From NCBI RefSeq assembly GCF_009982895.1, contig NZ_WXZL01000013.1, positions 1 through 64,000 of the forward strand: a DNA stretch of 64,000 bases, given 5' to 3'. The position numbers and the translations under genes were made by a program. Under the pieces are notes generated by a model that saw only the letters and a program-made list of their open reading frames with translations, had not been told where the DNA came from and made no database searches. Shown here piece by piece: positions 37,685 through 50,015 of this stretch (the stretch's first letter is position 1; the number at the start of each line of letters is the position of its first letter). The DNA is from Deinococcus alpinitundrae (GTDB lineage Bacteria > Deinococcota > Deinococci > Deinococcales > Deinococcaceae).

Positions 37685-39580
37685 TCAGGGGAAATTGATC
37701 ACCATGCTGGGTGTTCCGGCGGGCTTGCCGGTCGCCGCGTCGCCCGTCACCGGGTCGCCGGTCTGGTTGACCACGTGGTCGATGATGCCCTTGCCGGTGT
37801 TGAGCTGCACCGTCAGCAAGCTGTGGAGCTTGACACCGGACGCGACAGGCACGTTGAAGGCGTTGCTGGCATGAATGGTGGGGTCAACATTCATGAAAAT
37901 GTAACTGCCCATGCCCCAGCCCTCGTGGGTCTGCACCGTGTCGGCCACCTTGTAGGCGGCGTAGCCGAGCGTGGTGCCATTTTTCCAGGCGGCCTGGTTG
38001 GGTGGGTCATACGGCAATTCGTTTTGAAAGAAGATGGTCTTGCCGCGTTCGCCGTTCCAGAGGACTTCCTCTTTCTGGAAATGCTCCACAAACAGGCCCG
38101 TGGCAGTCACATCGTTGCCGTTGACAATCACGCCGTGATCCGCCGTATTGTCGGTCCAGCCGACCCCGCTGCCGTGATCGGCCCGCCAGACCCACAGGTG
38201 GTCGAGCAGGGTACCGGAGCGGTTGACTTCCAGGCTGTTGGACGCCTTGCCGAGATGCGGTCCGCCGATGCGGAAGAACACGTCGTGCAGTGCCACCGGG
38301 TTGCTCAGCGAGCCGCCTGTGCTGGTGGTGCCGATCTTGAGCAACGTGGGCGAGTTGACGCTTCCAGCGTCGAAGGTCAGTCCGGCGATGTCCACGCCGT
38401 CCACGTCGCCCACCGTCATCGGGACGGCCCCGTCTTGTGCGGTCAGGGTGGCCAGGCCCAGCCCCAGCACCACGGTATTGGCCCTGTTGACCTGAATGCT
38501 CTGGCCGACGGTATAGATGCCGGGCGTGAACAGCAGGTTGCGCCCGGCAGCCAGCGCCGCATTGATGAGGGCCACGCTGTCGCTGGGCCGGGCGATGAAA
38601 AAGGAAGTCAGCGGCAGGGTGCGCCCGCCACTTTCCGCGCCGCTGGCCCAGCTCACGCCGCTGCTGTTTTGCCGGGTGTCAGGCACGTATACCTGATACG
38701 CACCGCTGCTGTCGAGGTACAGGTACGGCTTCTCGCGCGAAACCGGGGTGGTGGGCAGGGTGGTGTAGGTGCCCAGCGACTTGCCGTCGGTGCTCAGCGT
38801 GCCGAAATTGGTTTGCGGCGCGCCGACGACGCCCGAAAACACCTGGTTCCAGACGCCGTTCGACCAGCCGGGAATCTCGCTGTTGCGTACCAGAAATTGC
38901 TGCTGCGAGCCGTTGATCAGCGCGTCGGTGCCGCTGAATTTGGAATCGGCGATAAACCCGCCGCTGGCGTACTGCGGCCCGGCCGAGCAGTAATCCATCA
39001 AGCTGAACTTGCCGACGATATTCATGCGCCGTAGCGGGGCCGCCTGCGAAACGGCCCAGAAGTCGGTGGCCGTCTGACAGCCCTCGCCGCCCGCCACCTG
39101 GACGGTCATATTGGAAGCCGAGCGCCAGAAGTTGTCCAGCGCGATGCAGTTCCCGGGCGGCGAGGTGGTGGTGTCCAGGCAGCGGTTGTAGACGTTGAGG
39201 TGGCCGTTGATGACCACGTCGTTCGGCGTGCGGCCTAGACCCATGACCTCGGTGTAGTAGCCGACATCGATCAGCAGCGGCTTGTCGGGCGTGCCGTAGG
39301 TGCCAGGCTTGAACAGCAGGGCAACGCGGCCATCACCGAATTCGGCGTTGAGCTGCTGGGTCTTGACGGCGTCTACCGCTGCCTGAATCTCGGCGGTGGA
39401 CATGCTGGGGTCAAAAACCTTCACGTTGTCGCCTAGGTCGCGGTTGTCCACGGCGGTGACAACCTGACCACAGGCCCCCAGAACCAGCGCCAGGCCCACC
39501 ATCAGTACGGCCTTCCGGCGCGGCACGGTGTGCTTTGAAGAGGAAAAAGAAACCTCATATGCTGCCCGTCGTCTGTTCAT
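37685..39580 (-). CDS. Beta-helix lipoprotein (adenylyl cyclase-like annotation class)
   Basis: A 631-residue exported protein. Basic N-terminus, then RKAVLMVGLALVLGACG with a lipobox (LGAC, Cys about 36), so it should be lipid-anchored. The body is a right-handed beta-helix of the glycosidase/pectate-lyase type: MSTAEIQAAVDAVK, GTYGTPDKPLLIDVGYYTEVMGLGRTPNDVVINGHL, LFTPGIYTVGQSIQVNRANTVVLGLGLATL, GVDIAGLTFDAGSVNSPTLLKIG. Similar proteins in Streptomyces are often labelled adenylyl cyclase, without good reason. No catalytic residues can be named. ATG 39580 has GGGAG 7 bases upstream; the earlier in-frame ATG codons lack one. A polysaccharide role is inference. Confidence 0.75.
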   Translation of the reverse strand: MNRRRAAYEVSFSSSKHTVPRRKAVLMVGLALVLGACGQVVTAVDNRDLGDNVKVFDPSMSTAEIQAAVDAVKTQQLNAEFGDGRVALLFKPGTYGTPDKPLLIDVGYYTEVMGLGRTPNDVVINGHLNVYNRCLDTTTSPPGNCIALDNFWRSASNMTVQVAGGEGCQTATDFWAVSQAAPLRRMNIVGKFSLMDYCSAGPQYASGGFIADSKFSGTDALINGSQQQFLVRNSEIPGWSNGVWNQVFSGVVGAPQTNFGTLSTDGKSLGTYTTLPTTPVSREKPYLYLDSSGAYQVYVPDTRQNSSGVSWASGAESGGRTLPLTSFFIARPSDSVALINAALAAGRNLLFTPGIYTVGQSIQVNRANTVVLGLGLATLTAQDGAVPMTVGDVDGVDIAGLTFDAGSVNSPTLLKIGTTSTGGSLSNPVALHDVFFRIGGPHLGKASNSLEVNRSGTLLDHLWVWRADHGSGVGWTDNTADHGVIVNGNDVTATGLFVEHFQKEEVLWNGERGKTIFFQNELPYDPPNQAAWKNGTTLGYAAYKVADTVQTHEGWGMGSYIFMNVDPTIHASNAFNVPVASGVKLHSLLTVQLNTGKGIIDHVVNQTGDPVTGDAATGKPAGTPSMVINFP

Positions 39581-39754
39581 GTCGCTCCCTTCAACCATCA
39601 CGCCGCAGTTCAGCACCACACGGCGGCAGGGCGCTGTGCTGGGCGGGATGATTGGTTGTTGTCCGGACCTATCCTAGAACATCTGTCAAAAGGAATTTCT
39701 CTGTTGCTTAACCAGCGGTCAGACTCCGGAGCGGTGCATGGACTTTCTGCTTGC

Positions 39755-41947
39755 TTACGGGTGGTCTGCACTCCGGATAGCCGCGATGATCTGCTCGCCA
39801 TACGCCTCAATGCGTTTCTCGCCCAGGCCCGGCAGCCCGCGTAGCCCGTTCACGCTCTGCGGCTGCCGTTCGGCCAGCAAGTCAAGCGTGGCATTCGGGA
39901 AAATCAGGAAGGCGCTGACGCCCTTGACTTTGGCGAGCTGTTGGCGCACAGCGCGCAGGCGATCGGCCACGTCGGGATGGGAGGCAAGCATGCCCGAACC
40001 ACCAAACAGGCGGCCTTCCGGCAGCCCGGCGCTCGGCCCGGCTTCACTTTCCGCTCTGCGGTTCAGGATGCTCAGCAGCGCGTCGTTTTTCCTGGTTCCG
40101 GCAGCTTCGGCGGGCGCGACGTCGCCGCGCAGCACCTCCAGAAATACCTCGCCGTACTGGGCGAGCTTACGGGTACCGACCCCGGCGATGCTGCCCAGCA
40201 CCGCCAGCGAGTCGGGCCGCCGCTCGGCCATCTCGCGCAGGGTAGCGTCGTGGAAGATGACGTAGGGCGGCACTTCCTGTTCGCGTGACAGCTTGAGCCG
40301 CAGGGCACGCAGGGCCTCGAACAGTCCCCCGGCGGCTCCGGCAGGCGCGACACTGCGGTCGCGGCGGTTCTTTTTCGCTGTCTGTGGCGTCAGCATGTCC
40401 TCGCGCAGCCACAGGGTTTCCTCGCCCCTGAGCAGTGGGCGTGCCTTGGCCGAGGCGATCAGCGAGCCGTGCCCGGCGGCGTCGGTGGTCAGGTAGCCCA
40501 GTGCCACGAGTTGCCGCACGATGTTGCGCCAGCTGCGCTCTGGCACCGCCTTGCCCACGCCGAAGGTCGGCAACTGGTGGTGGCCCAGGCCGCGTATGCG
40601 CTCGGTGGCATTGCCCAGCAGCACGTCGGTCAGGTGCGCCGCGCCGAAGCGGTTGCCGGTGCGGATCGCCGCCGAGAGCGCCATCTGTGCCGGGCGGGTA
40701 GCGTCGAAGGTCTGCGGCGGATTCAGGCAGGTATCACAGTTGCCGCACGGCTGGGGCAAGTTCTCGCCGAAATAGTTCAGCAGCACCTGGCGGCGGCACG
40801 AAGCGGTCTCGCAGTAGGCCAGCAGGGCGTCGAGTTTGGCGGCCTCCACCCGCTTGACATTCTCGGGCGCTTCACTCTGGGCCAGCATCCGCCGCACGTT
40901 GACCACATCGGCCAGGCCGTAGGTCATCCAGGCGGTGCTGGGCAGCGAGTCGCGTCCGGCGCGGCCGGTTTCCTGGTAATAGCCTTCCATGCTCTTGGGC
41001 AAATCGAGGTGGGCCACGAAGCGCACGTTGGGCTTGTCGATGCCCATGCCGAAGGCGACGGTGGCCACCACGATCACGCCCTCCTCGCGGATGAAGCGCT
41101 CCTGGGCCGAGTCGCGCTCACGCACCGGGAGTCCGGCGTGGTAGGGGAGGGCCGTGAGGCCCTGGGCCCCCAGCCACTCGGCAGTTTCCTCCACGCTCCT
41201 GCGCGACAGACAGTAGACGATGCCCGCCTCGCCGGGGTGCTCGGCCCGGATGAAATCGAGCAGTTCGGATTTCGGCCCGGCCTTGCCCGCGCCCTTTTGC
41301 TGAATGCGGTACTGGATGTTGGGCCGGTCGAAGCTGCTGACGAAGAGCTGCGCATTCTCCAGTTCCAGCACCCGCACGATGTCGGCGCGGGTGCGTTCGT
41401 CGGCGGTGGCGGTCAGCGCCAGCCGGGGAATCCCAGGGAACCTTGCTGGCAGCACGCCGAGGCCCTGGTACTCGGGCCGGAAATCGTGGCCCCACTGGCT
41501 GACGCAGTGCGCCTCGTCCACGGCAAACAGGGCGATGTCGGCCTGCTCCAGCAGTTCGAGCATCCGCGCCGTGAGCAGGCGCTCCGGCGCGACATATAGC
41601 AGATCGAGTTCACCGGCCACCAGCGCGGCCTCCACCTCGCGCACGCCCTGCAAACTCAGGGTGCTGTTGAGGTAGGCGGCCCGCACCCCACTGAGGCGCA
41701 GGGCGTCCACCTGGTCTTTCATCAGCGCGATCAGGGGACTGACAACCACGCCCACGCCGGGGCGCAGCAAGCTGGGCAACTGGTAGCACAAGCTCTTGCC
41801 GCCGCCGGTGGGCATCAGCACCAGTGCGTTCTCGCCCTGGGTGGCCGCCCGCACGATCTCGCCCTGCACGCCCCGGAACTGATCGTAGCCCCACACCGAT
41901 TTGAGGACAGCGAGGGCCTGGGCGTCGGGCGAGGCAGCGGCGATCAT
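39755..41947 (-). CDS. recQ: ATP-dependent DNA helicase RecQ
   Basis: A 730-residue 3'-5' helicase. Walker A PTGGGKS, DEAH box, SAT-like LTATADERTR, the motif VI region YYQETGRAGRD, a zinc site CETASCRR...CGNCDTC, a winged helix, and two HRDC domains (about 552-620 and 665-730; PYVIFHDATLREMAERRP and AFLIFPNATLDLLAERQP). D. radiodurans RecQ is known for three HRDC domains; here I count two, with a linker of about 45 residues between. ATG 41947 is 6 bases after TATCAT (41959-41954), leaderless. It acts in recombination repair. Confidence 0.95.
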   Translation of the reverse strand: MIAAASPDAQALAVLKSVWGYDQFRGVQGEIVRAATQGENALVLMPTGGGKSLCYQLPSLLRPGVGVVVSPLIALMKDQVDALRLSGVRAAYLNSTLSLQGVREVEAALVAGELDLLYVAPERLLTARMLELLEQADIALFAVDEAHCVSQWGHDFRPEYQGLGVLPARFPGIPRLALTATADERTRADIVRVLELENAQLFVSSFDRPNIQYRIQQKGAGKAGPKSELLDFIRAEHPGEAGIVYCLSRRSVEETAEWLGAQGLTALPYHAGLPVRERDSAQERFIREEGVIVVATVAFGMGIDKPNVRFVAHLDLPKSMEGYYQETGRAGRDSLPSTAWMTYGLADVVNVRRMLAQSEAPENVKRVEAAKLDALLAYCETASCRRQVLLNYFGENLPQPCGNCDTCLNPPQTFDATRPAQMALSAAIRTGNRFGAAHLTDVLLGNATERIRGLGHHQLPTFGVGKAVPERSWRNIVRQLVALGYLTTDAAGHGSLIASAKARPLLRGEETLWLREDMLTPQTAKKNRRDRSVAPAGAAGGLFEALRALRLKLSREQEVPPYVIFHDATLREMAERRPDSLAVLGSIAGVGTRKLAQYGEVFLEVLRGDVAPAEAAGTRKNDALLSILNRRAESEAGPSAGLPEGRLFGGSGMLASHPDVADRLRAVRQQLAKVKGVSAFLIFPNATLDLLAERQPQSVNGLRGLPGLGEKRIEAYGEQIIAAIRSADHP

Positions 41948-42014
41948 GGCCGGATGATAGCGCTTACGCTGGCAGCGTAATGGTGATGCGGCGAAGTGCG
42001 GCAGTCCGCTGAAT

Positions 42015-43088
42015 TCAACGTCTCTTTTGATTCTGGATGAGCTGCCCCGCCTGAGCTTCTGCACCTACGTCGCGCTCGAACAGCGGGTGGCCCAGGCCGT
42101 AGCCCTGCCCCAGATCGGCTCCCAGCGCCACCGCTATCGCCAGTTCGGCCTCGGTTTCCAGTCCCTCGGCCACCACCCGCACGCCGAGCTGGTGGGCGTA
42201 GCGAATCAGGGCGTCTACCAGCTCGGCACGGGGGTCGCTCAGGGTCAACCCCAGCAGCAGGCTTTTATCGAGTTTGACGATGTCGGGGCGCAGCGTTTCC
42301 AGGTAAACCAGGCTGCTGTGCCCGGCCCCCAGGTCGTCGAGCGCCACCTTCATACCCTCGCGGCGGTAGCGGTCCAGCACGGTTCGCAGCACTCCCAGAT
42401 CCGGCACGCTCTCGGTCTCGACCACCTCGAAGATCAGCCGCGCCGGGTCCACGCCGCTGTCCCGGCACGCGGCGAAGGTGGTGCTCAGGCACACCTCCGG
42501 GTCGTAGATCACGCCCGGCATGAAATTGATCAGCAGGTGGCTGTCGCCTTCGATCAGCGCTGCACCCTGGCGAATGGCCACTTGGCGGGCGCGGCTGTCG
42601 AACAGATGCAGCCCACCGTGCGCCGGAGCCGCTGAGAGCAGTTCGCCCGCGCCGATCAGCCGCTCGCCGAGCCGGGCGCGAACCAGGGCCTCGTGCCCGA
42701 ACACCTCGCCGCTGCCTAGATCGAATACCGGCTGAAAGGCCATCTGCAAATGGTCGAGCGCGGCGGGAAACCAGGCGGTCTGGCTGAGGGTCAGCCGCAG
42801 TTCGAGCGCCATAGCTTCCCAGTACGCGGGGTGCTGGTTGATCAGCGGCATCACCTGCACCTGCGCCAGTTCGCCGGGCTTGAGCGCGCCAGCGATGGCC
42901 GAGAGCCGAGGAGCGAGTGGCCCGGCCTCACCGCTCAGCCGCCAGCCGGGACCGCCGCTGTAGGCTTCGGCCCCGCCGCACAGCCAGGCCAGACGCCGGG
43001 TCACGTGCGACGAGGCACTGAAAACAATAACTTCTTCGGCTGCCAGACCACTGCGTAGCTGCTGGCATTCGCAAACGAACGACTCCAT
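42015..43088 (-). CDS. EAL-domain cyclic-di-GMP phosphodiesterase
   Basis: A 357-residue protein. The N-terminal 105 residues (MESFVCECQQLRSGLAAEEVIVF) begin with Cys-rich CEC and look like a degenerate sensor domain; the EAL domain follows. Its key residues are present: EAL 133-135 in HEALVRA, Asn188 in LLINFMP, Glu in FEVVE, DDLGAGHSS (251-), Lys272 in VKLDK, AEGLETEAEL and GQGYGLG. It should hydrolyse c-di-GMP. ATG 43088 is 6 bases after TAGAGT (43100-43095), a leaderless start. It is the only c-di-GMP gene in the window. Confidence 0.92.
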   Translation of the reverse strand: MESFVCECQQLRSGLAAEEVIVFSASSHVTRRLAWLCGGAEAYSGGPGWRLSGEAGPLAPRLSAIAGALKPGELAQVQVMPLINQHPAYWEAMALELRLTLSQTAWFPAALDHLQMAFQPVFDLGSGEVFGHEALVRARLGERLIGAGELLSAAPAHGGLHLFDSRARQVAIRQGAALIEGDSHLLINFMPGVIYDPEVCLSTTFAACRDSGVDPARLIFEVVETESVPDLGVLRTVLDRYRREGMKVALDDLGAGHSSLVYLETLRPDIVKLDKSLLLGLTLSDPRAELVDALIRYAHQLGVRVVAEGLETEAELAIAVALGADLGQGYGLGHPLFERDVGAEAQAGQLIQNQKRR

Positions 43089-43190
43089 GCGTTCACTCTA
43101 TGGAGCCCCTGTCACACAACTAAGACAAGCCTCACTGTAGGCATTGAGCGGATATTGAGCACAAATGGTCACCAGGTATGAAAAGTCTAA

Positions 43191-43220
43191 AGAAAAGGCC
43201 AAGCCGCTGGGGACTTGACC
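43191..43220 (-). terminator. Terminator of the acyl-CoA dehydrogenase gene
   Basis: On the minus strand GGTCAAG (43220-43214) pairs with CTTGGCC (43203-43197, one U-G pair), followed by TTTTCTTT. Confidence 0.55.
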
Positions 43221-43248
43221 TGTGGAGGCGTGGGAAACGAGTGAGGGC

Positions 43249-44649
43249 TTAGACGAAGGCGCTCAACCCGGTGACGGCGCGGCCCACCACCAGCGTGTTG
43301 ATCTCGTTGGTGCCCTCGTAGCTGTAGATCGCCTCGGTGTCGGCGAAGTGCTTGGCCACGCCATTTTCGAGCAGAATGCCGTTGCCGCCGAAGGTTTCTC
43401 GGGCAAACGCCACCGTCTCGCGGCACCTGGCCGCCGTGAACACCTTGGCGAGTGCCGCGTGCTCGTCTTTCATGATGCCGTGGTCGGCCATGTACGACAA
43501 TCTCAGGCACAGCGTGAACATGCTGGTCACGTTGCCGAGCATATGCACGAGGTGGTTCTGGATCAGCTGGAATTCGCCGATGCGCTTGCCGAACTGCTGA
43601 CGGTCCTGGGCGTACTTGACGGCCAGTTCGTACGCGCCCATGGCGCAGCCCACGCCCTGCCAGGCCACGCCCGCGCGGGTGAGGCGCAGCACGTCGGCGG
43701 TGGTGCGCCAGCCCTTGACTTCCTGCAGGCGATCGGTGTCGGCCACCCGGCAATCGGTCAGAGTGATCAACCCGTTCTCCACGATTCTGAGGGCCGTCTT
43801 GCCCTGAATCTTCTCGACTTCGTAGCCGGGCGTTCCGGCCCGCACGATGAAGCCGCGCACTTCGTTACTTTCCTCGTCGCGTGCCCAGATGACCGTGAAA
43901 TCCGAGAAGGGGGAATTGCCGATCCACTTCTTGTGGCCATTGAGCACCCAGGCGTCGCCGTCGCGGCGGCAGGTGGTGTGCAGGCCCCGGCTGACCTGCG
44001 AGCCGCCTTCGGGTTCGGTCAGGCCGAACGCACCAATGGCCCTCAGATCCAGCATCTTGGGCAGCCACTCGGCTTTCTGCTCAGCGCTGCCGCCCAGCGC
44101 GATGGACGCGAAGGCGAGGCCCGCGTGGACACCGAAGAACACGGCGGTAGACACATCCACTTTGCAGGCCTCCAGCGTGATGATGCCCTCCATGACGGTG
44201 GCGTCGGCTTTGCGGGTCCCGTCCTCGTTCCACACCTTGCGCAGCAGATCGAGCGGGCGCATGGCGTCGATCATCTGGCGCGGAAACTCGTCGCGGTTCC
44301 AGTACTCGTTCATGATCGGGGCGACTTCCGCGTGCATAAACGCCTGGACCTGTCCGGCCACCTCACGCTGCTCCGGCGTCAGCGTGTCCATCAGGCCGAA
44401 GAAGTCGCCGTTGGGGACGGGCAACTCACGCGGCTTCTTCGCCTTGTCCTGCCCCGCACCGCCCTTGCCCACCCCCAGCGCCTTACTGAGCTGCTTCAGT
44501 TGCGCCTCGTCCATGCTAGCCGCCGCGTTGAGCAGCCCGGCCAGATCGATCTTGCTGGCCAGCGCGCCGAGCTTGGTCAGATCGAGCTGCGAGAGAAGCA
44601 GGGTCAGGTCGCCGCTGCCCGACGGGGTGCGTTGTGCTGGTGTGGTCAT
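43249..44649 (-). CDS. Acyl-CoA dehydrogenase, glutaryl-CoA dehydrogenase-like
   Basis: A 466-residue flavoenzyme. FAD and substrate segments are [59 protein letters not shown], and the catalytic Glu445 in [20 protein letters not shown], the layout of glutaryl-CoA dehydrogenase. The substrate-Arg position of that enzyme cannot be proven here, so another short or branched acyl-CoA is possible. The first 90 residues, rich in Leu/Ala/Lys helices, are an extension not found in the core fold (about 380 residues). It is transcribed alone. Confidence 0.9.
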   Translation of the reverse strand: MTTPAQRTPSGSGDLTLLLSQLDLTKLGALASKIDLAGLLNAAASMDEAQLKQLSKALGVGKGGAGQDKAKKPRELPVPNGDFFGLMDTLTPEQREVAGQVQAFMHAEVAPIMNEYWNRDEFPRQMIDAMRPLDLLRKVWNEDGTRKADATVMEGIITLEACKVDVSTAVFFGVHAGLAFASIALGGSAEQKAEWLPKMLDLRAIGAFGLTEPEGGSQVSRGLHTTCRRDGDAWVLNGHKKWIGNSPFSDFTVIWARDEESNEVRGFIVRAGTPGYEVEKIQGKTALRIVENGLITLTDCRVADTDRLQEVKGWRTTADVLRLTRAGVAWQGVGCAMGAYELAVKYAQDRQQFGKRIGEFQLIQNHLVHMLGNVTSMFTLCLRLSYMADHGIMKDEHAALAKVFTAARCRETVAFARETFGGNGILLENGVAKHFADTEAIYSYEGTNEINTLVVGRAVTGLSAFV

Positions 44650-44748
44650 GGCTTCATTGTGGCGCAGCAGTTATTTTTAGACTGAGTTCAAGAATACGGG
44701 TGGGGTTGAGCGATGCTTCATCTGCTTGCTCCGGCCCTACCATGGAGC

Positions 44749-45273
44749 ATGACCGCGCCGCGCCCGACCTCGCTCCTGCGTCCCACCGAGCCGCTCGCCA
44801 GCAAGCCCGCCGGGTATTTGGGGCTGGCGACCTACAGCAGCCTGGGGCGCTACTGGACCTACATCGGCGCGGCGGCGCAGGCTGGGCGTGAGCTGAGCGT
44901 GGTGCGCGGCGAGAGCGAGGCGGTCTGTCGCCGCCGCATCGCCGGACATACCCTGGCGGGCGCGGGCCTGCTGCTCGATGAGGCTAAGGTGCTGGTGGCC
45001 CTCGACGACGGCCTCGCGCCGCACCCGGCGCTGCTCGCCCTGCTGGGCGGCGACGGTGGCCCGCTGCGCGACACGCTCAACGCCGCTTACCTGCTGCGCC
45101 TCAATTTCGTGCTGGCCTTTACCCGGCAGCGGGAGATGATCGTGCGTCCCGAGTTCAAGTTCGTGCCGCAGGCGGGCGAGGCGGCCCAGCTACCCTCGGA
45201 CGTGGCGCTGCCTGCTCGCCGGATGAGCCGCGACGAGATCCGCTTTCTGCTGGAGCGGGCCTGCGGGCTGTGA
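44749..45273 (+). CDS. Hypothetical protein
   Basis: A 174-residue protein I do not recognise. GYLGLATYSSLGRYWTYIGAAAQAGRELSVVRG opens it, GHTLAGAGLLLDEAKVLVALDDGLAPHP follows, and RPEFKFVPQAG and RRMSRDEIRFLLERA close it. No signal or clear membrane helix. ATG 44749 is 5 bases after TACCAT (44738-44743), leaderless; the in-frame ATG at 44713 lies upstream of the box. Confidence 0.65.
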   Translation: MTAPRPTSLLRPTEPLASKPAGYLGLATYSSLGRYWTYIGAAAQAGRELSVVRGESEAVCRRRIAGHTLAGAGLLLDEAKVLVALDDGLAPHPALLALLGGDGGPLRDTLNAAYLLRLNFVLAFTRQREMIVRPEFKFVPQAGEAAQLPSDVALPARRMSRDEIRFLLERACGL

Positions 45274-45303
45274 GCAGCGCCGAACAATCAAAAGGGCAGC
45301 GCG

Positions 45304-45332
45304 TTGCAATTACACTGTTATTCTGCTAAAAT
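45304..45332 (+). promoter_or_regulatory. Promoter of the alpha/beta hydrolase gene
   Basis: TTGCAA (45304-45309), 17-base spacer, TAAAAT (45327-45332) in a locally AT-rich stretch; leader about 95 bases. Confidence 0.75.
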
Positions 45333-45432
45333 CGTAATCAGCAGCCATATTCGTCAAAACTGGGAAGTCGTCCGCCGCTGTCAGTCGGGCGCTGGTCCGC
45401 TCGTTGCTGCATTTGCCACCAGGAGAATCCAC

Positions 45433-46266
45433 ATGACCGACGTGCTGTCTGCTCCCTTCCTTGCCCTGGCCCGCAGCGGCTACGCTCCCGTCAACGGCCT
45501 TCAGCTCTACTACGAGATTCACGGTGAGGGGCTGGGCAGCGCGCCGCCGTTGATTCTCTTGCACGGCGGCTTCGGCACGGCGGGAATGTTCGCCGGGGTT
45601 CTGCCCGCTTTGACACCGGGCCGCCAGGTGATCGCGGTGGATTTGCAGGCGCACGGGCGCACCGCCGACATTGACCGCCCGCTGCGCTTCGAGGCGCTGG
45701 CCGATGACTTGGCCGCTCTGGCTGCCCACCTGAACTCGCCGCAGGTGGACCTGATGGGCTACTCGTTCGGCGGCGGCGTGGCCCTGATGACCGCCATTCG
45801 CCACCCTGACTTAGTCCGGAAGTTGGTGGTCGTGTCGTTTCCGGTTTCCAGCGACGCCTGGTATCCCGAAGTGCGCGCGGGCATGGCCCAGATGGGAGCG
45901 CAGGCCGCCGAGGGCATGAAAGCTTCACCGATGTACGCCGCCTACGCCCAGGTTGCGCCCAGAATCCAGGACTGGCCGCTGCTGGTGACCAAACTCAGCC
46001 AGCTGATGGGTTTGGATTACGACTGGACCGCTCAGGCGGCAGCCCTCACCATGCCGGTCTGCATCGTGGTGGGCGACGCCGATCTGTTCGGCCCCCAGCA
46101 CGCCGCCGGGTGGTTCGTTCGCCTCGGCGGCGGCCAGAAGGACCCCGGCTGGGACCGTGCCGCCTTGCCGGCCACACGCCTGGCTGTTCTGCCGGGCACG
46201 ACCCATTACGACATTCTCGTGTCGCCGCTGCTCTGCGCTGCGGTCACGCCGTTTCTGGACGCTTGA
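45433..46266 (+). CDS. Alpha/beta hydrolase
   Basis: A 277-residue enzyme. Oxyanion segment LILLHGGFGTAGMF, nucleophile Ser111 in GYSFGGG, acid Asp in CIVVGDADLFGP and His in PGTTHYDILVSP form a complete triad. The fold is of the esterase/C-C hydrolase class; the substrate is unknown. AGGAG (45421-45425) precedes ATG 45433, and a near-consensus promoter with a normal leader drives it. It precedes the DUF4287 gene by 11 bases. Confidence 0.9.
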   Translation: MTDVLSAPFLALARSGYAPVNGLQLYYEIHGEGLGSAPPLILLHGGFGTAGMFAGVLPALTPGRQVIAVDLQAHGRTADIDRPLRFEALADDLAALAAHLNSPQVDLMGYSFGGGVALMTAIRHPDLVRKLVVVSFPVSSDAWYPEVRAGMAQMGAQAAEGMKASPMYAAYAQVAPRIQDWPLLVTKLSQLMGLDYDWTAQAAALTMPVCIVVGDADLFGPQHAAGWFVRLGGGQKDPGWDRAALPATRLAVLPGTTHYDILVSPLLCAAVTPFLDA

Positions 46267-46277
46267 GGGCGGCACGG

Positions 46278-46508
46278 ATGCCCAAGTCGCCTGAAGAGCT
46301 TCGGCAGCTCTCTTACGCCAGCATTGAGGCCAAAACGGGCATCAGCGTCGCCGACTGGCTGGCCCGCATTCGCCGCTCCAGTGCCAGAAAACACGGCGAG
46401 ATCGTTCAGTGGCTCAAGACGGAACATGGCCTGGGCCACGGCCACGCCACACTGCTGGCCCACGACGCGATGCGCCGCGATGCCGATCACCGCGTGCTGA
46501 TTCCCTGA
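46278..46508 (+). CDS. DUF4287 protein
   Basis: A 76-residue protein: SYASIEAKTGISVADWLARIRRSSARKHGEIVQWLKTEHGLGHGHATLLAHDAMRR, which matches the DUF4287 core (K-T-G-x4-WL.. KHGEIV-WLK..H-GLGHGHA). Its role is unknown. It begins 11 bases after the hydrolase stop and likely shares its transcript. Confidence 0.85.
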   Translation: MPKSPEELRQLSYASIEAKTGISVADWLARIRRSSARKHGEIVQWLKTEHGLGHGHATLLAHDAMRRDADHRVLIP

Positions 46509-46566
46509 AGTTGACCTGCTTGCCCCAAGTTCTGCCCGGCCTGGGTGCTGCCAGTTATGACGCCGC

Positions 46567-46881
46567 TCAGTCCTGGCCGAGTTCCGGCTTGCCCGCCTGC
46601 CCCTGGGGGTCGGTGGTGGCCCCGCTGGGCGTCATGCCGTCTTTGAGGCTGCCGTAGGTCACCGATTTTTCGGGAATGCTGCCTGCCTCGGGCGCAGGCG
46701 CGGGCGCGGCACTGGGCGGCGCGGTTTCGGAGCTGACCTTCACACCGCCGTCCTCGACCTGCTGCCAGACTTCCTGCGAAGCGGATTCGGGAATGGTGTT
46801 GCGCTCCACGCCTTTTTCGGCCTGGGCGGTGTTGCTGGGGATGTTGCCGGGCACACTGCTGTTCGGTTTCCCTTCTCCCAT
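46567..46881 (-). CDS. Low-complexity hypothetical protein
   Basis: A 104-residue, hydrophilic, Pro/Ala/Glu-rich protein with no membrane segment, resembling intrinsically disordered proteins. It has EKGVERNTIPESASQEVWQQVEDGGVKV and GSLKDGMTPSGATTDPQGQAGKPELGQD. I choose ATG 46881 because AGGAGG lies 8 bases upstream; an in-frame ATG 30 bases earlier has none. A similar style of protein is at 58326. The function is unknown. Confidence 0.55.
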   Translation of the reverse strand: MGEGKPNSSVPGNIPSNTAQAEKGVERNTIPESASQEVWQQVEDGGVKVSSETAPPSAAPAPAPEAGSIPEKSVTYGSLKDGMTPSGATTDPQGQAGKPELGQD

Positions 46882-47248
46882 GTCTGTTTCCTCCTGAACT
46901 GTGTAATCCATTCAGGCTAGAGGAACCCGGCAGAAATGTGGTGCGGGCCAACTTTACAGAGCTTTGGGTTTAGACGGCACCGAGAAGACCGAAGCATTGG
47001 GAGGCGGCGACCTGGCCATGAGGACCCCCGTTTCTCGACTGGGGTCTACCCGCTGCGTTTGGCTGTCCCGAGGAATCAGCTCGTCACCCAGTCAAGCTTC
47101 AGGGTAAAGAGCGGTTGAAATTCTTGCGTCATGTTGTCCCTAAAGTGGTTACAAGAATTCGAGCCGAGAACCCGGAGGGTAACGCCCGCCGAATCGCCAT
47201 TCCGACATAGAATGGAGCTATCCGCCCACTGGGCAAGGAGGAACGCAA
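46882..47248. other. 367-base gene-free region before acnA
   Basis: A hairpin GACCCC/GGGGTC (47023-47028, 47041-47046) without a T-run. A TAGAAT box (47208-47213) is the likely -10 of acnA, with a leader of about 30 bases; its -35 is weak. No short ORF or RNA gene is supported. Confidence 0.5.
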
Positions 47249-49960
<2,712 letters not shown>

Positions 49961-49985
49961 GCGTTCAGGAGAAGGAATTGAGAGG

Positions 49986-50015
49986 GCCCCTACCGAAATG
50001 GTGGGGGCTTTTTTT
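49986..50015 (+). terminator. Terminator of acnA
   Basis: A 9-bp stem (49986-49994 with 50000-50008), 5-base loop GAAAT and seven T residues. Confidence 0.9.
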
